Assembly (NCBI GenBank): GCA_002633005.1
Contig: NMRA01000357.1
Location: 270,379 to 334,378, forward strand
Source: Phoronis australis
Lineage: Eukaryota; Phoronida; Phoronidae
Length of the DNA stretch: 64,000 nucleotides
Direction: 5' to 3'
Each line of letters begins with the position of its first letter. Within the stretch, counting starts at the first letter, position 1. Below, piece after piece: positions 33,060 through 45,444 of this stretch. Both the position numbers and the translations under genes were made by a program. Below the pieces are notes generated by a model, which saw nothing but the letters and a program-made list of their open reading frames with translations, searched no databases and was not told where the DNA came from.

Positions 33060-36000
33060 CTCGAACGGAAAACAGACAACGGAATGAAATTCACTTTTCT
33101 TATCAACCGTAACCAAATAAAGTCAATGGCATGCATGTCAATACAGACTTATTGTTTCGGTCAGAACTTTGTTGGTTGCATCTTAGTGCAAACACTGGAA
33201 AGCAATTATTAGGCCTCATGAAATGGGCCCTGTATAATTCTTTATGGTAATAGGATTCGATTTCCACCATCATCGCCGAGTCAAGGGCAACGCATCCATT
33301 CGCTTCTTTAGAATTTCCAGTTTTAAGATTGGCTAGCTCCTGTTCCCTGTTTTCTGGGGTGGCTGATGTTTTCTATTATTTTACTAGTACGGGTAAGGGA
33401 TATTTTAAATAGATTTCATGAGAGTGAAATACCTAATGCAATTTTGTTAATTCATCTAATAATATTATGTATTTATTTCATGGGAGGGAAATACCTAATG
33501 CAATTTTTTTAATTCAACTAAACAAAGTGCAAATACATCTATATCTGCAGGCAGTCTACTCAAAATCCCTGCACCCTTAGGTTTCATTATTTTGCGAAAT
33601 ATTATTTCCCAATACATCGAGGTTATTTGCAACGAGAGAAATGATAAAAAATTAATGCATCTTCAAGGTCCATTAATTTATCAATAGTAAATTATCTGCC
33701 ATTATGCACTAACCGTATTGATGATGCTTCAGCGATATTTGATTAGTGGGAAAATCTCCACCCACCCTGTTCCAATGAGCACAAACGCTGCGTCTTTTTC
33801 ACCACTCTACAATATTCTAAAATAGATTTTGATTGAATTTGACTTGGGATGGTTTATAACAGTAAGTTTAATACCATTTTCTTGCATGCGGGACAAACTA
33901 CTGAAAGCTCGGGTACCAATTTCCAACCAAGGAGATTTTGAAAAACTATACACAATTTTTGAAATACTTCCTTTCAAAGTGTACCTCTTCCATGGCCGAC
34001 TCTAACAAGGTGAGCATTTCCAAACCCAAAAGTTAATCAAATGAAGCATCACCGGTTTTCAACGAAGCAGTAGTATTAAAAGTACATGTATTCCTTTGAA
34101 AAGTGTACCCGCAACTGCACCCTTCGAAAGTGTATGTACCTTTCAGCACACAGGCCTAATAGTTAAAGTGAACCCCAAGCAATAGAAACGTGTGCCTCAT
34201 TTATACCTTCGGGTAAGATTGCAAATACTGCATAACTGAAGTTTCCAAGACGTTGTTCCATCTGTTCAGAAACCCAGGGTGATGACGCTTCTCTCCCTGA
34301 TTATTCGGTTCCCGCAATACGCCGTCGGCATCTGATACGTTAATTTTATACCACCAAAGTTTTGCTATTAACATCATTTCAAATCCAGAAAAGGCAACCC
34401 CTCAAGGTCAAAACCATACCCTGATCATGAAACGTGAATGGGTCTTGAAGTAAACGTAGACTCTTCGGCGTATGTTGGTTACAAAGACTCACATTTTCGT
34501 GATTGCCTCCACAGGGGTTGCACTCCCGATAGGCAATTCAACAAGCCTACTTTAAGACGTGACGTAGCATAATGGCGACGGCAGCAAGGGTGCGGCGATG
34601 AAGTGGTAGCGATAAGGAACAAAGATGAGGCCTCGAGACAGAAATTGGTGAAGTTGAACTAATCTGAGTCACCCCTTTCCCTATAATATTTACCAACCTA
34701 TGGCCGAGACTCTCTGTGCAATTACTGCCAAAGGGTGCAGGTTGGTGTAAATCTGGAAACGTCTCGATGAAAAACTTGGTTTCGAGGGCGAAACTCGATG
34801 TAGTCCATGGAAAATGGAGAGGTTTGTCGGTCGCGCTCTCATTTGTTTGACCTGCATTACAAAAAGTTCTACGTGTGTGTAAAACAATCGTGCGGATTCA
34901 CCAAGAGGAGCGAAAACATGGATAATTACAATATATTTACAAAGACAGGCACAGAACCTTCAGGAAATTTGACGAAGGACGCACTGTGCAGTTCCATCTG
35001 GTTTAAGCTGGGCGTACACACACCAATCGACTTGTCACCTCTCTGTAGAAAATAGAAAAATGTTGTCTTTAGGCCTACACCTCAAAATCGCTGCAAGTTG
35101 TCACAGATGATTTGTTCAGAATTTCAGACCACAACCGCTTTGACGTTGAGGGTCAAAATTGGCAATGGCGCCTTTTAGCTCACTAGGTCCCTGGAAACGT
35201 TCAACAGGAGCCACCACAAAATACCAAAAGCAAATTACTATGTACATATTCCACTGGTGTGGTCCAACAGCGCCGCCACCCAATCAGATTTTTACAAGTT
35301 TGGGCTGTTTGAGGGCTACTTCAAATCTCATCAGATTTCTCTGGAAATGCAACACTTTTACGTGGAACCACCTCTTTAAACAAAAAGTGGTATTCGTTGG
35401 AAAGTACGTAGAAGCTTTGGGCACTAATGTGCGATGAACTGTTCTCCTGAAAACTTATAGGTTTTGTTTTCACAATGCCCCAAGTGTAAAGGGATATTGA
35501 AAACCGGACGTATGATTATGTCAAAGCCCTCAATGGTTGCATAAAACGATGATGGATTGATAATTTCGAAATCTTAGACAGAGTTGTATATTTCATTACA
35601 AACATTTTTGTCAATTTGAATTTATTCAGTCATGCATTCGTTACGAAAACTTTTATCAATTTGAATTGATTCAATCATGAAATTTTCTATAATGTGATTG
35701 CCACGTGACCCAAATAAGAGAGTAATGGTTTAATGCCAAGGATTCTGTAATATTTCCAACTACACGCTTTTACTGTGATACGTAACACTTTCGACACTAC
35801 TTATATGAATACGCAAACCAGTTGATGAGCTTGTACACAGCGCAAGACGGAAACTGAGCTTTCCGCTATCCCTGCAAAACTGCTCAAAAGCAGAGAGTTG
35901 CGAATAAAAAGTGAATGGCGCTTCATGATCTTATTACCAACTTGCAGTAACCGCCAATTACGCGTACATTTTCCGTAAATATTGCTCACGTTAGTTTTTA

Positions 36001-36420
36001 ACGCTTTTGCCCATGCCACATGATGTCGAATGAATTCTGTGAGCTATTGTTTAACTTGCCAGATACCAACGACGGTTATCGCATGTGGAACAATACCATT
36101 GTTTTCCTTTGTGCGTCTTTGTTGGATATAACAATACAGGTCGCACGTATATCGTACATGTACCTTTGGCTCCCATCAGCCGGTTACTGTCATCTTTATC
36201 AACAGAAAGAAAAAGAACAATGGATACGCCTACCAATTCCTATACGACAAGCTTGCGCCCTTGGGTTTTTGAGATTAATTTACTTGGAGCGTCATTAGAT
36301 CAAATTTTTATTGTTGTAAGTAAATTATCGCGAAGCAGACAATTGGATTAATCGCTCACTGATGTAGAGTATCTACAGATACATAAGCCCAACGAGAAAG
36401 AAATTTACTTGAATTCATAA
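33060..36420. repeat. duplicated block L, copy 1
   Basis: About 3.4 kb recurs at 58860-61940 and, with an internal deletion, at 54300-55700. Short frames (34807-35055, 35159-35437, 36020-36351) are partly kept in the copy but shift frame, and I recognise no family. It may be the 3' end of the gene, since it follows the TM exon in both units, or ordinary spacer. Confidence 0.65.
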
Positions 36421-38939
36421 CGTTTCACGTGTAACTTTTAATTTTCTCAGATGAGCTGGAATGTGTTAGGACACGACTGGTTAATAACACCGAGTGTGAA
36501 TCACAAAGTAGAAATCCATACGCCCTACATTTAATCGTCTGCAAAGCAATAAAAGAGGCAAATTTGCATCAACAACATAATGCCAGAATTCTGGGAAGGT
36601 GACAAGGTTATGATTGACAAATCAGGTGCCGCAACTGCACTAACTTCCAGTAGGAAGGACATGCAAACAACTTCTTAAACGGACCATCGTCGGAGGCAAA
36701 TTCCATATCCAGGTTCATTCAAACGGAGGCGAGCCCCACACGACGAGACTCTCCAGCTGTGCTCAGTCGTCTCAAGTTCAATTCAGTGCTCATGTGCCTG
36801 GAAGCTTCGCTGACTGTTATTTATAAACATTCTTTAAGTTTTAATTTTCCAAATTCATACTACTTGTTAGATTCTAACTTGAATATTTGCCAAAGAAGCT
36901 GAATGCAATTTACAATTGCTAAGCTAAAAATAAAACTTTTAACAAAAAAGTAACTTAATTACTTTAAATTGCGCAAGCGTGATTTTGCAAAAGTTGCGTT
37001 ATGTGGTTGAAAGTTTAAGTCAAGTCGATTTTTTCGGCATGTGAGTAAACAAATCCTTCACTGGTCTCAGATTTGGGAAATGGGCAAGACCTTTTGGAAA
37101 TTTCCTCAAAATCTTGGGATTTTGAAAAAAATGTCTAAGAGGTTTTTCCCATTTCAGCAACATGAGACTCGTGTAGGAATCTTTTAACTCAACTAACGGG
37201 AAATAACGATGAAATATGGAACTACATGCACGCATGCTAATGACAGTGTGTCTTGCGGAAACTTTGTCAAAGGCTTGAACATACACACGTGATATTGGCT
37301 GTGGTATGAAGAAGTTTGGACGATGATCGAAAATTGTAAGAGGACATACATGTATTATAAATACAGTGAGAAACAACCAAAATGTGCTTACGGTATCAGA
37401 ATCGATCAGAAACGCCTTTGGTAGAAGCCCGTACCTGGTTGCATGATGCAGTCACTGCTTGTATCGTTCTTCATTTACAGATTTAATATTTTTATAAGTT
37501 TGTCTTTATTATGAGCTTCTCTGTGTCTAATGACATTGTCTAATAATATACCTAAAATCTTGGCCTTTATTTTATTGAAAATATAGGGACTTGGTCCTTA
37601 AATTAGGGGCATTGCTTGGAAAGATCGAAATTACTTTCAATGATGTGCAAAAGCAACGAATAGATCACTCTCGCTTTGTATCAAAGTCAACAAATGACTT
37701 GGTAATGAACGTGAAACAGTATAAGAAAAGTGGATTTCATTGATTCAACAAGTCCGCAAACATGCTTTAGATTAATGAACTTTACTCGAATCCCTATTTG
37801 GGACCGTCTGCCATGACCGGACACTGGCGTTACGGTGAAATTGTGTAAACCAATGAATGACCGCAGAGACTTGATAACAAAGCGTGCTGCAGTGTCTGCT
37901 TCCAGGGTGGATTCTAGATTTTTCAAAATAGGGTCTGGTCGAGGATTTTTTAAAAAGGGGTCTAGATCAACAAGTTAGAAATTATTACAATAAAGGGGAA
38001 AAGGGGTACAAAGCCCCTTGACTCCCCTTGGTTTCGCAGGGCCCAATTTGAAAGTGTTAATCTAGTTTGAAACAATTGCTGATCAGTTGACATCATGTGC
38101 AGCGACGGATAGCAGAAACTCTATAAGTTAAGTCCCCGTCAAACCAGAGGCGCTGTGCATCTGTGGTTTTTAATCAAAACTACCATTATCGTAGCGACAG
38201 CGCCAGTAGTGTTTCATAGTTTTCCCCTACTCGTCACACATGTGTTTTTTATCGGTGCTACTGAGGAACCAGGGCGGAACCACACAGATGTCACTGAGGA
38301 TATGGCTATCCTATTGACTCGGAATTACGAATGCGAGGTTGTAGCGGCCAAACTGGTCACCTATGACATAGTCTAGACTAGGTCTCACCCAGCATCTTTT
38401 TCGTCTTGCTCGTCTTTTTTTCTTCTTTGCACCAGGGCAATCATTGCTTGCTCATCTTCTGCCTGCTGTTGACGATCAAATTTCTGTTACCATCTGTCAT
38501 TCTGTCGATGTGAACTGCTGGAAGATTCTTAGGACACTGAAAGCAGAAAACTGAAGCCTTTATACACTTATGGAGTTGGGAGTGAAAACGACACTCAGGT
38601 CATAGGTAAAACATGTAATGAGTCACATCTTGTTTCATGCACACGTACTGACTTTGGGTGTACCAGGTCGTACAAACTCGACCCTACCGTCTTCGGCGAG
38701 TGATCTTGAATAGAAGTATAATTAGTATGCAGATTGTCCTGATTTCAGAACTAACATCTTTGTGGGTGGTAACTATAGCGCTCTATTGGATGACGATTAA
38801 TCAAGCAACATTGCCAAGTTCAGCTGCTCATGTACTTGGCCGTTCGCACAGTTTAATATCTAGTTTAAACCTTTCGACATCACTTTTCGGCTTAGGAGGT
38901 GCCCAGAAAATGACGGCATGCTCTTCTGGAGCTGCATAA
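36421..38939. other. unique spacer between units A and B, no gene recognised
   Basis: No convincing gene. One coding-like fragment on the reverse strand (38385-38480) follows an AG acceptor-like site and encodes a charged Gln/Glu/Lys-rich tail ending in a stop. It may be a terminal exon or a retrotransposon scrap. The stretch near 37900-38050 has the G-rich, imperfectly repeated look of a transposon end. Confidence 0.4.
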
Positions 38940-39158
38940 CGGCTGTCAGAATTACACACGCCATAACAACACCATATCACAATTCTTATCACGCAATTTC
39001 TTGAGCTATAGACTGAAATAAGTTTTACACGACAACTTATTGTTTGTCGGGTAAAATGGCGGCTTAGAAAAGCAAAAGAAGATGTGTCAAGAATGCTGCC
39101 TTCTGATTGGTCAGTTCAGCCGTCAGTCAGAATCATGGCGATAGGTCAAATGCGGGCT
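38940..39158. repeat. MITE-like segment related to 61667-61836
   Basis: Shares the words TAAAATGGCGGCTT, GTCAGTTCAGCCGTCA and GGCGATAGGTCAA with the 170-bp insertion in front of unit C. The right end is clear; the left end is not resolved. Confidence 0.5.
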
Positions 39159-39163
39159 TTTAG

Positions 39164-40147
39164 TGTGTCAAAATATAGTCTGAGAGTATTATTAGTTGTA
39201 TTGTTTTGTTTTGTTATTCAGTTTGATTGGCATGACCACTGAATGATGATGTAATTTGTTTACTACAGAATAATATGGAACTTTCTAGTAGACTGAGTTG
39301 AGTAGTGATGATGTAATGTATTTACTGCAGTATAGTGTGGAACTTTCTAGAAGACTCTAGAATGACAGTGGTTAAAGCAGTCTGGAATATTCTAGAGACT
39401 AGTATATGTTTGTAGAATGGTTGGGTAGATTCAGGAAAGTTCTAGAATGTACTTTAATTGATAGAAAATTCTAGAACAATGCATTAGGCTATAGATACAC
39501 AAGCACGGGTTTGTGTTAGTCAGATCAATTCAGTTCAAGAGAAGATCAAGCCGGCAGATCAAGTAAGTTCAAGAAAGTTAATCAGGAGAACTACAGTTGA
39601 GTTGCAGTGAAGAGAATCAGCAGCTACAGCGATAGTCAATAGAGAGCCAGCTATAGAGACAGCAGGTTATTGAATCGGCGAGTGTAACAGTTGCAGTAGT
39701 ATATAAATACATGTACACAAGCACCGGTTTGCATTAGTCAGAGAAAAGCAGAAAGGCAGTTAAACAGTTTCAATTCAGCAGTTAGAGTTAACAGTTAAAC
39801 AGTTGAGAGAACTACAAATGAGTTGCAATGAAGAGAATCAGCAGTTACAGCGAGAGTCAATAGAGAGCCAGCTATAAAGACAGCAGGTTAATGAATCAGC
39901 CAATGTAGCTATAGTGTTGCTGAACGTGTCTCAGAAGTTCATCACAAGTCAAGGCTTCACAGGACTGGCTGGAGCATAAACAGACATTACGTCGGACGTT
40001 TTGTTTGAGTAGGCTTGTGAACGTACGGTCGAAATTAATAAAGGATTAACTCGAACTAGTCTTCAGTCAATCGTCGCACCGAAAGCTATTAGCACCGGTC
40101 TGTAACAACCTGCGCCCACCCACACACGGGGAAAAACGTGACATACA
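39164..40147 (+). mobile_element. solo LTR, 984 bp, upstream of unit B
   Basis: The insertion starts TGTGTCA and ends TGACATACA. It is flanked by TTTAG (39159-39163) and TGTAG (40148-40152), an imperfect 5-bp target duplication. Unit C shows the empty site (GGGCTTTTAGTGACGTCA at 62843-62860). No internal region or second LTR is present, so it is a solo LTR left by recombination. It holds repeated TTCTAGAA motifs before a TATA-like CTATAGATAC (39489-39498), and direct sub-repeats at 39600-39900. Confidence 0.75.
39282..39476 (+). promoter_or_regulatory. cluster of heat-shock-element-like motifs in the LTR
   Basis: TTCTAGAA, a TTCnnGAA dimer, occurs at 39345-39352, 39440-39447 and 39469-39476. 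Near matches include TTCTAGAG (39390-39397) and TTCTAGTA near 39285. All lie within 210 bases upstream of the TATA-like box. Heat-shock factor normally binds three or more alternating GAA units; several sites here extend with nearby GAA. Function is inferred. Confidence 0.5.
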
Positions 40148-40152
40148 TGTAG

Positions 40153-40240
40153 TGACGTCAACCAATTGTCAGCTACAGTGTACTTGAAAGCAGCAGCACG
40201 AGACGGCTTGTATTCTTTGGATCTGTCTTCATTATCTCAG
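40153..40240 (+). promoter_or_regulatory. candidate promoter of unit B
   Basis: CRE palindrome TGACGTCA at 40153-40160 followed by ACCAATTGTCA, as in units A and C, 88 bases before the ATG. The solo LTR ends immediately upstream and may supply a new enhancer. Confidence 0.35.
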
Positions 40241-40265
40241 ATGAATACCCACAGTTTTTGCCTCG
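40241..40265 (+). CDS. candidate first coding exon, unit B
   Basis: A 25-nt segment, ATG to G|GTGAGT, phase 1, encoding MNTHSFCL. It is preceded by an AG, so an internal micro-exon is an alternative. Equivalent to 1201 and 62934. Confidence 0.35.
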
Positions 40266-40699
40266 GTGAGTCCATCACTGATAAAGTTGTTAACGACATG
40301 TTTATGCTTCCAGATTTTTTTTCCATTGATTTGGAATTTGTCATTTGGCAGAACAACTTATCGTGGTCCAGAAACATCAATTACACAATCACACAACAAG
40401 TTATAAAAAGATTCCAAATTTTCCAAATTTCCAAACTTTGACGTATTTTAGTTTTTATAGGCTATATACATTGTACACTCTAAAGTTGTAATTGTCCCTC
40501 TCGCAATTGAAAAAGGCATTAACACACACATTTCGGTCTTTCTGTTTTGAATTAAATTGTTTTCCCTGAAGTAATAACATGTTAGGCAGCAATTCTAGAT
40601 AGTTGCCTTTACCAAAGTTTACTATTTGGTACTGGAGAGAGTGTCAACAATGCAACCAGCAAATTATCACTTCCACTGGCAATTTATTAAGTTACCAAT

Positions 40700-41206
40700 T
40701 TCAATCTAAGGAAGTTAAAAATATTGCCTTTTTTGTTATAGCCAAGAACAGTACTGGATCGCTTACGTTTATCGTTACGTCATCGCGAAATAAATTTGAA
40801 AAAGTACTGTGAAGTTCAGTCAAAATATAATGAGAGGGACTTGGAGAAGCTGTCAAAAGGTGAATAATTTTCGACACAGCCAAAAATTTGATCACAGTAA
40901 CACTTCCAAAAGGCATCAGGGTTCGTCTTGGCCAATGTCTCAATTAGAGCTGCATCTTTTAATTTTGGCAAATGCTTGTGATAAGCCATAGACTTGAAAA
41001 TTAACTTCAAGGAAAGTAACATCATTTTTGCCCGGTTTTCTTATGAAGAGTTTATTTTCTGACTGAGCATTACTACTTAAGAAAAGATCTTTTGTCTTTG
41101 CAGCATTGATGTGGAGGCCAGAGAAATCGACAAATGTATTCAGAGCATTCAAAGTAGACGGCGATGAAACTTTAGATCCATCAAATGTGTCAGTAAAAAT
41201 ACACAT
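40700..41206 (-). mobile_element. LINE ORF2 remnant
   Basis: Reverse-strand frames at 40816-41025 and 40940-41206 carry an NPDAFW stretch of the linker before the RT. They also carry DGSK...LNALNTFVDFSGLHIN, the segment after the catalytic box in L1-like RTs. Frameshifts separate them. It lies in the first intron of unit B, where unit A has an endonuclease remnant of the same general kind. Confidence 0.65.
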
Positions 41207-41209
41207 GGT

Positions 41210-43222
41210 TACTTGTTATTAAGTCTCACTTTTCTGTGGATGTATTTTTTCTCAGGGTAGTTACATGTATACTGTATGCAAACAAAAACAACGTTTTCTG
41301 TTTGATTTGAATTAGATTTTGTCTGATTTTGTTGTGAACGTTTTGCAGACATGTGACCTATTTATGATGGTGCAGATTAAAGCAATCAGGCCAAAAATTA
41401 TGGCCTGAATACAGTACGTCGGAATTTTTATTGGCTGTAACTCTTTGCTAATAGTTGTGTATTTTAGAGCTGTAAAAGTATTTTTCCACTAACAACGACT
41501 TGGATCGATGCTTTAGGTAGCCAGATGAACGAGATCAATCAATATTGACGTCCTGCACGTGACATTATTTCAGCAGGAGACTGCGCACCAACCGTGAAAA
41601 ATGGCCCATACCATACGGATTTGCTCTACTTTCCCGTGTTTCACAGCATAATAAATAACCGTATTCACACACAGACACATATGGGGTGTGTTCTAGTTCT
41701 CTATTCGTGAATATGGCCATAGAAATGTATGTATGGGATACCAGAAAATACAGCCGGCCATGGTTGAGCCATACTCCACGGTTCGTGTTCAGTCTTCTGG
41801 GGGGAGGGTGAATTTGCGTGTACAACGGTAAATTTATTTGGTTTCGTTCACTCGGCATCATTCATGAGGTCGTTCATGAAAAAGCAATTTTAATGCTTTA
41901 AAAACTATAAATTTTTACCAAAGATATAGCCATGAAAATTCTGATGAACGGTGATGAGGCCGCTATTTTAATCTGGCCTATCAGAATTTTCACAATTATC
42001 CACATAACGTCTCCAACAAAATCGGGAAAATGTCCATTTCAAGAAAAACGAACACATTTTGTTAAGAATGCGTTTGGCATATTTAAACTATCTAGTACTA
42101 AAGGACATTTTACCTCATATCGAGTATATATACTTTTTAGTGACAGCCTTCTGCTTATTGGGTTCTTTGACTCTCAACTTCCCCTTTTGCCACCTCTCCA
42201 AACACAATTTCCGATAGCCATTTTCCGGTGCGGTGATCAACGGAGGAAATGTTCCTTTCGCTGTTCCCATTCCAGAAAACAAAAGCGACATGGAGAGTTT
42301 CAACGGAGGTTTATTAAAGTCAATGAATTTCTCACTTTGTATTTCACAATCCAAAAGCTCTTATCAATTGATTACCTCAAAAAACATTACTATTTATTCA
42401 ACAACACGACTTAATTGTAGAGAATTTTGTCGCTATACCAACGTGGGTAAGCTTTGAATACATTTATATATGTCTCCATATAACAAGCTAAAACATTTAT
42501 CGCTTCGACGCAAAGGCGTTCGTAGGGGTAAATAGGTTATCCCAGATACATAGAAGTAGTACAATGATATTCTTTCTCGAATTCATTTCATTTTTAATGT
42601 CCGACATTGGCCTTCGGAGTCATTGCGACATTCAAAGATAAATAGAAATTTGTATAGGGTATGACAACAGTATTACTATGTAGTCGGGACAACCTATATA
42701 TCTACAACTTTTAAGTTGTTAAAACCCACTTTAAAAGTGCTCCAAAGTCATATTGTTCAAAAGTTTAGCGTGATCTGCCTTTTAGTTTTAGTGGTGGTCT
42801 TCTGTGGACTTCATGTTAACTTCGCGTCAGAAGGTTTGTGAGTTTTGAACAGTAGTGCAATGTACTGTATAAGAGTGACTCTCACTGATATCAACTATTA
42901 TGGAAGGCAAATAATGAAATGGTGCACGCTTCTGCAAGTCATCGGTCAAGGTCTAATCTTTGTACTGAAAACCCAACATGATTTTTTCGAGATTATCAAC
43001 TCTGATTTATTAAAGTATAAAAATCACCAATTTCATATCAAAAACATCCTAAACAACATCACCCGATGATCAAGTGTCAGATTTGAACACCCGCAGAAAC
43101 CATATTCATTAGCTGATGTAAAGTTTCAGCCGTTTTTATCGCCAGTTGTTTATACGTTTCCATATTCAAGATTGGTATTTTAAGTGATTCGGTCGGTCGA
43201 TGGGGTTTTTGCTTCTTTGCAG
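41210..43222. other. intron of unit B, paralogous to 2090-4200
   Basis: Collinear with the unit A intron. The 160-codon frame at 41932-42414 is open only here; the unit A copy has stops and indels, so it is probably not a gene. The end supplies the CTTTGCAG acceptor. Confidence 0.6.
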
Positions 43223-43369
43223 ATGAATGCACGGAAGTTTCACCCTCCACCTGCGAGAGCTTAATAAGACGCTGGTCATACAAGCAACTATGCACAAACC
43301 AAACGGCCTATTGGCGCTCCAAGAGATCAAATTGCCCACGGACGTGCAATTTGTGTTACAGTGACCTAT
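43223..43369 (+). CDS. ShKT-domain exon, unit B
   Basis: A 147-nt phase 1-1 exon with acceptor TTCTTTGCAG and a GC donor (T|GCAAGT), as in both unit A copies. The six ShKT cysteines are in place (ECTE, STC, QLC, SNC, RTC, LC) with the same AYWRS core. It is very similar to the exon at 10997. Unit B has only one ShKT exon. The Ig exon follows after 1.26 kb, the same arrangement as unit A. Extracellular module; ligand unknown. Confidence 0.8.
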
Positions 43370-43707
43370 GCAAGTATACATGCAGTAGCCGTAGGGATGT
43401 AGGCCTACGTGTAAACATATTGCTTTTTGTACAGCGCTGTCAACATCCGGTAATTTCCGCACACTGAAATTCTTTTGAAACACCTGAAGTGTTTTCATAA
43501 CCTTATGTTTGTCCTTGGAGATGAACGCTATCTGCGCATTTGCGAACTTCAATGTTATGAATAATTGTAACTTTTACTTTTAAGTTAAAACACGTTCTAG
43601 CTAGAAGTTTGAAAATGGTCGTTTTACAGCTTGTTTGTTCATTCGACCCAGTTGTTGCTCATTTCAATTTGTTATTGTTATATCACTGGTACAGTTGACA
43701 CAAGCTT

Positions 43708-43893
43708 TCAGATATGATGAGCGCCAGTGAAAAGTGCTGTTTTAGAGCATTGTTTACAAGTCACCAATTGGTCTGTAATTTCACCGGATGTAACAAGTGA
43801 AAAACTGTCCCATAATGCACTTTCAAAACGGCCCAAGACGATTTCTCGTAGTGCAGAATTCATTGTAGTTTTATATCCCAATTTAATAACCAC
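43708..43893 (-). pseudogene. possible BED zinc-finger fragment, unit B
   Basis: Counterpart of 11403-11606: the W-x2-F, TSGEITD and VTCKQC words are kept and the His half is absent. Survival of the frame in both units could be chance, given limited divergence. Confidence 0.3.
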
Positions 43894-44630
43894 ACTAAAG
43901 TCATGACCCTCTACTAGTTACCCTAGATTAACTTGCGCTCGAGCAACTTGCTCCCGATCACCCAAGGGTCCTCACTACAGTACACCCTTCACCTCGCGAC
44001 AAATTTATGTATGACGCAAAAATGAGTAGGCTATTCCATGCATGTTACTGAATAAGTGCACAGCTATCCCGACTATCGTAGACACAAAAACAAAAATCTC
44101 GATCAGAAACGTAGTGTAATCACAAACTTCGCTAGTACTACATGGCGATATCAGTGATCTTGGTTTCTGTGAAGTACTCGCGTCCAAGGAACACTCCCCT
44201 TTCGTCTTGTCTGTATGGCCTGTATCCAACCTAAAAGCAAGTTACTAAAGAACAACTTACACTACCTCGACAAGGTGAGCGTGAGTTGCTATAGGCGTGT
44301 CACATTGCCATAGCGCAAATAACATCCAGATATCTAATGGACTTTAATAGCGACAACTCATTCCAACAACAACTTCTTCGGAAGTTACTTGTATTTTTTT
44401 ACATTGACAAAATGCAAGCAAAATTTCTTGCTTGTTTCGAGCGTCTAAAATGACCGAAACTTATTATGAAGGAAAGTATTCTAAAATTCTTGAAGATTGC
44501 ATTTTTCGTAGAGATTACTCGAGATGTTACTGTCAATATTAAATGAAAAACGTGATTTTGTTTGGAGTTTTGTAGCGGCGAGACAGCTACTGAGCTCTGC
44601 CCAAATGTCGTCTGCATTGCTATGTTACAG

Positions 44631-45014
44631 TCTTCAGACTCGATGTCAGCAACATAATTGAAGCTTCTTCAGGACAATCAATCACACTGGATTGCACGTA
44701 CTATTCATACGGCTACCGGGCTGTGTACCTTTATAAGAAATGGACAATGAAAACGTCTGCTGGGGAAACGAGATTTGTATATGAAACAGAAAACCCAACA
44801 AAACCCGGAAGCCGAGACAGGTTTGGGGAAAGATATAAGGGTCGTGCTGAAATTGAGACGTCACACATCGGGAACCTTTTTTACCGAAAACAAAAGTTTG
44901 ATCTTAAACTAAACCAGTTAACTAAAGACGACGAGGGTCTTTATACCTGCGGAACCTTCACTGACAGACCTGAATTGGTGCAGAATTCCACATGGCTGGA
45001 AATAGTAGACGGAC
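44631..45014 (+). CDS. V-type immunoglobulin-domain exon, unit B
   Basis: A 384-nt phase 1-1 exon between TATGTTACAG and C|GTAAGT, three codons longer than in unit A. It has the B-strand Cys (TLDC), the Trp of KKW, and the DEGLYTC motif, plus the conserved QNST sequon. The start matches unit A at the splice site and at the DVSN residues. The region between the Trp and the F strand is most different: unit B has a Lys/Pro/Thr-rich stretch, unit A an Ala/Arg-rich one. This is where the C' to D loops would lie. Same gene order as unit A. Extracellular binding or adhesion module. Confidence 0.85.
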
Positions 45015-45224
45015 GTAAGTCTTAGAGCATCCATAAGGGAACGGCGTAAGATTTAAAAAAAGCGATCTGTACTGTCCAATCACTAACGCATTTTTCCTCT
45101 GTTCACGAGGTGCGCAAGGCTATGGTTACCAAAATATTAACTGATGAAAAAGAATTCAAACTTTCAAACATGAAATCCGTAAATTCAGAGACCAGTCTAT
45201 ATTTGTGTAAATTTCTTTAAGCCG

Positions 45225-45396
45225 TTTTATATGTGTGTCCGTGTGTGTGTATATGTGTGTGAGTGCGTACGTGTGTATATATGTATACATATACATAGAT
45301 CCTACATATACATATGCGCATAAATACATATAAATAAATAAATAAATAAATATATATATATATGTATACATACATAAATACACACACACACTTATG

Positions 45397-45427
<31 letters not shown>

Positions 45428-45440
45428 ACGTGTGTGTAGG
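45225..45440. repeat. compound TG/TA/CA microsatellite
   Basis: Runs of (GT)n, (AAAT)n, (TA)n, (CA)n and (TG)n. It stands at the same place as the AT microsatellite after the unit A Ig exon. Confidence 0.85.
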
Positions 45441-45444
45441 ATCC

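Noticed and set aside
41932-42414. 160-codon + strand frame in the unit B intron
   Set aside because: The paralogous unit A segment near 2860-3380 has stops and frame-shifting indels, and no domain was recognised.
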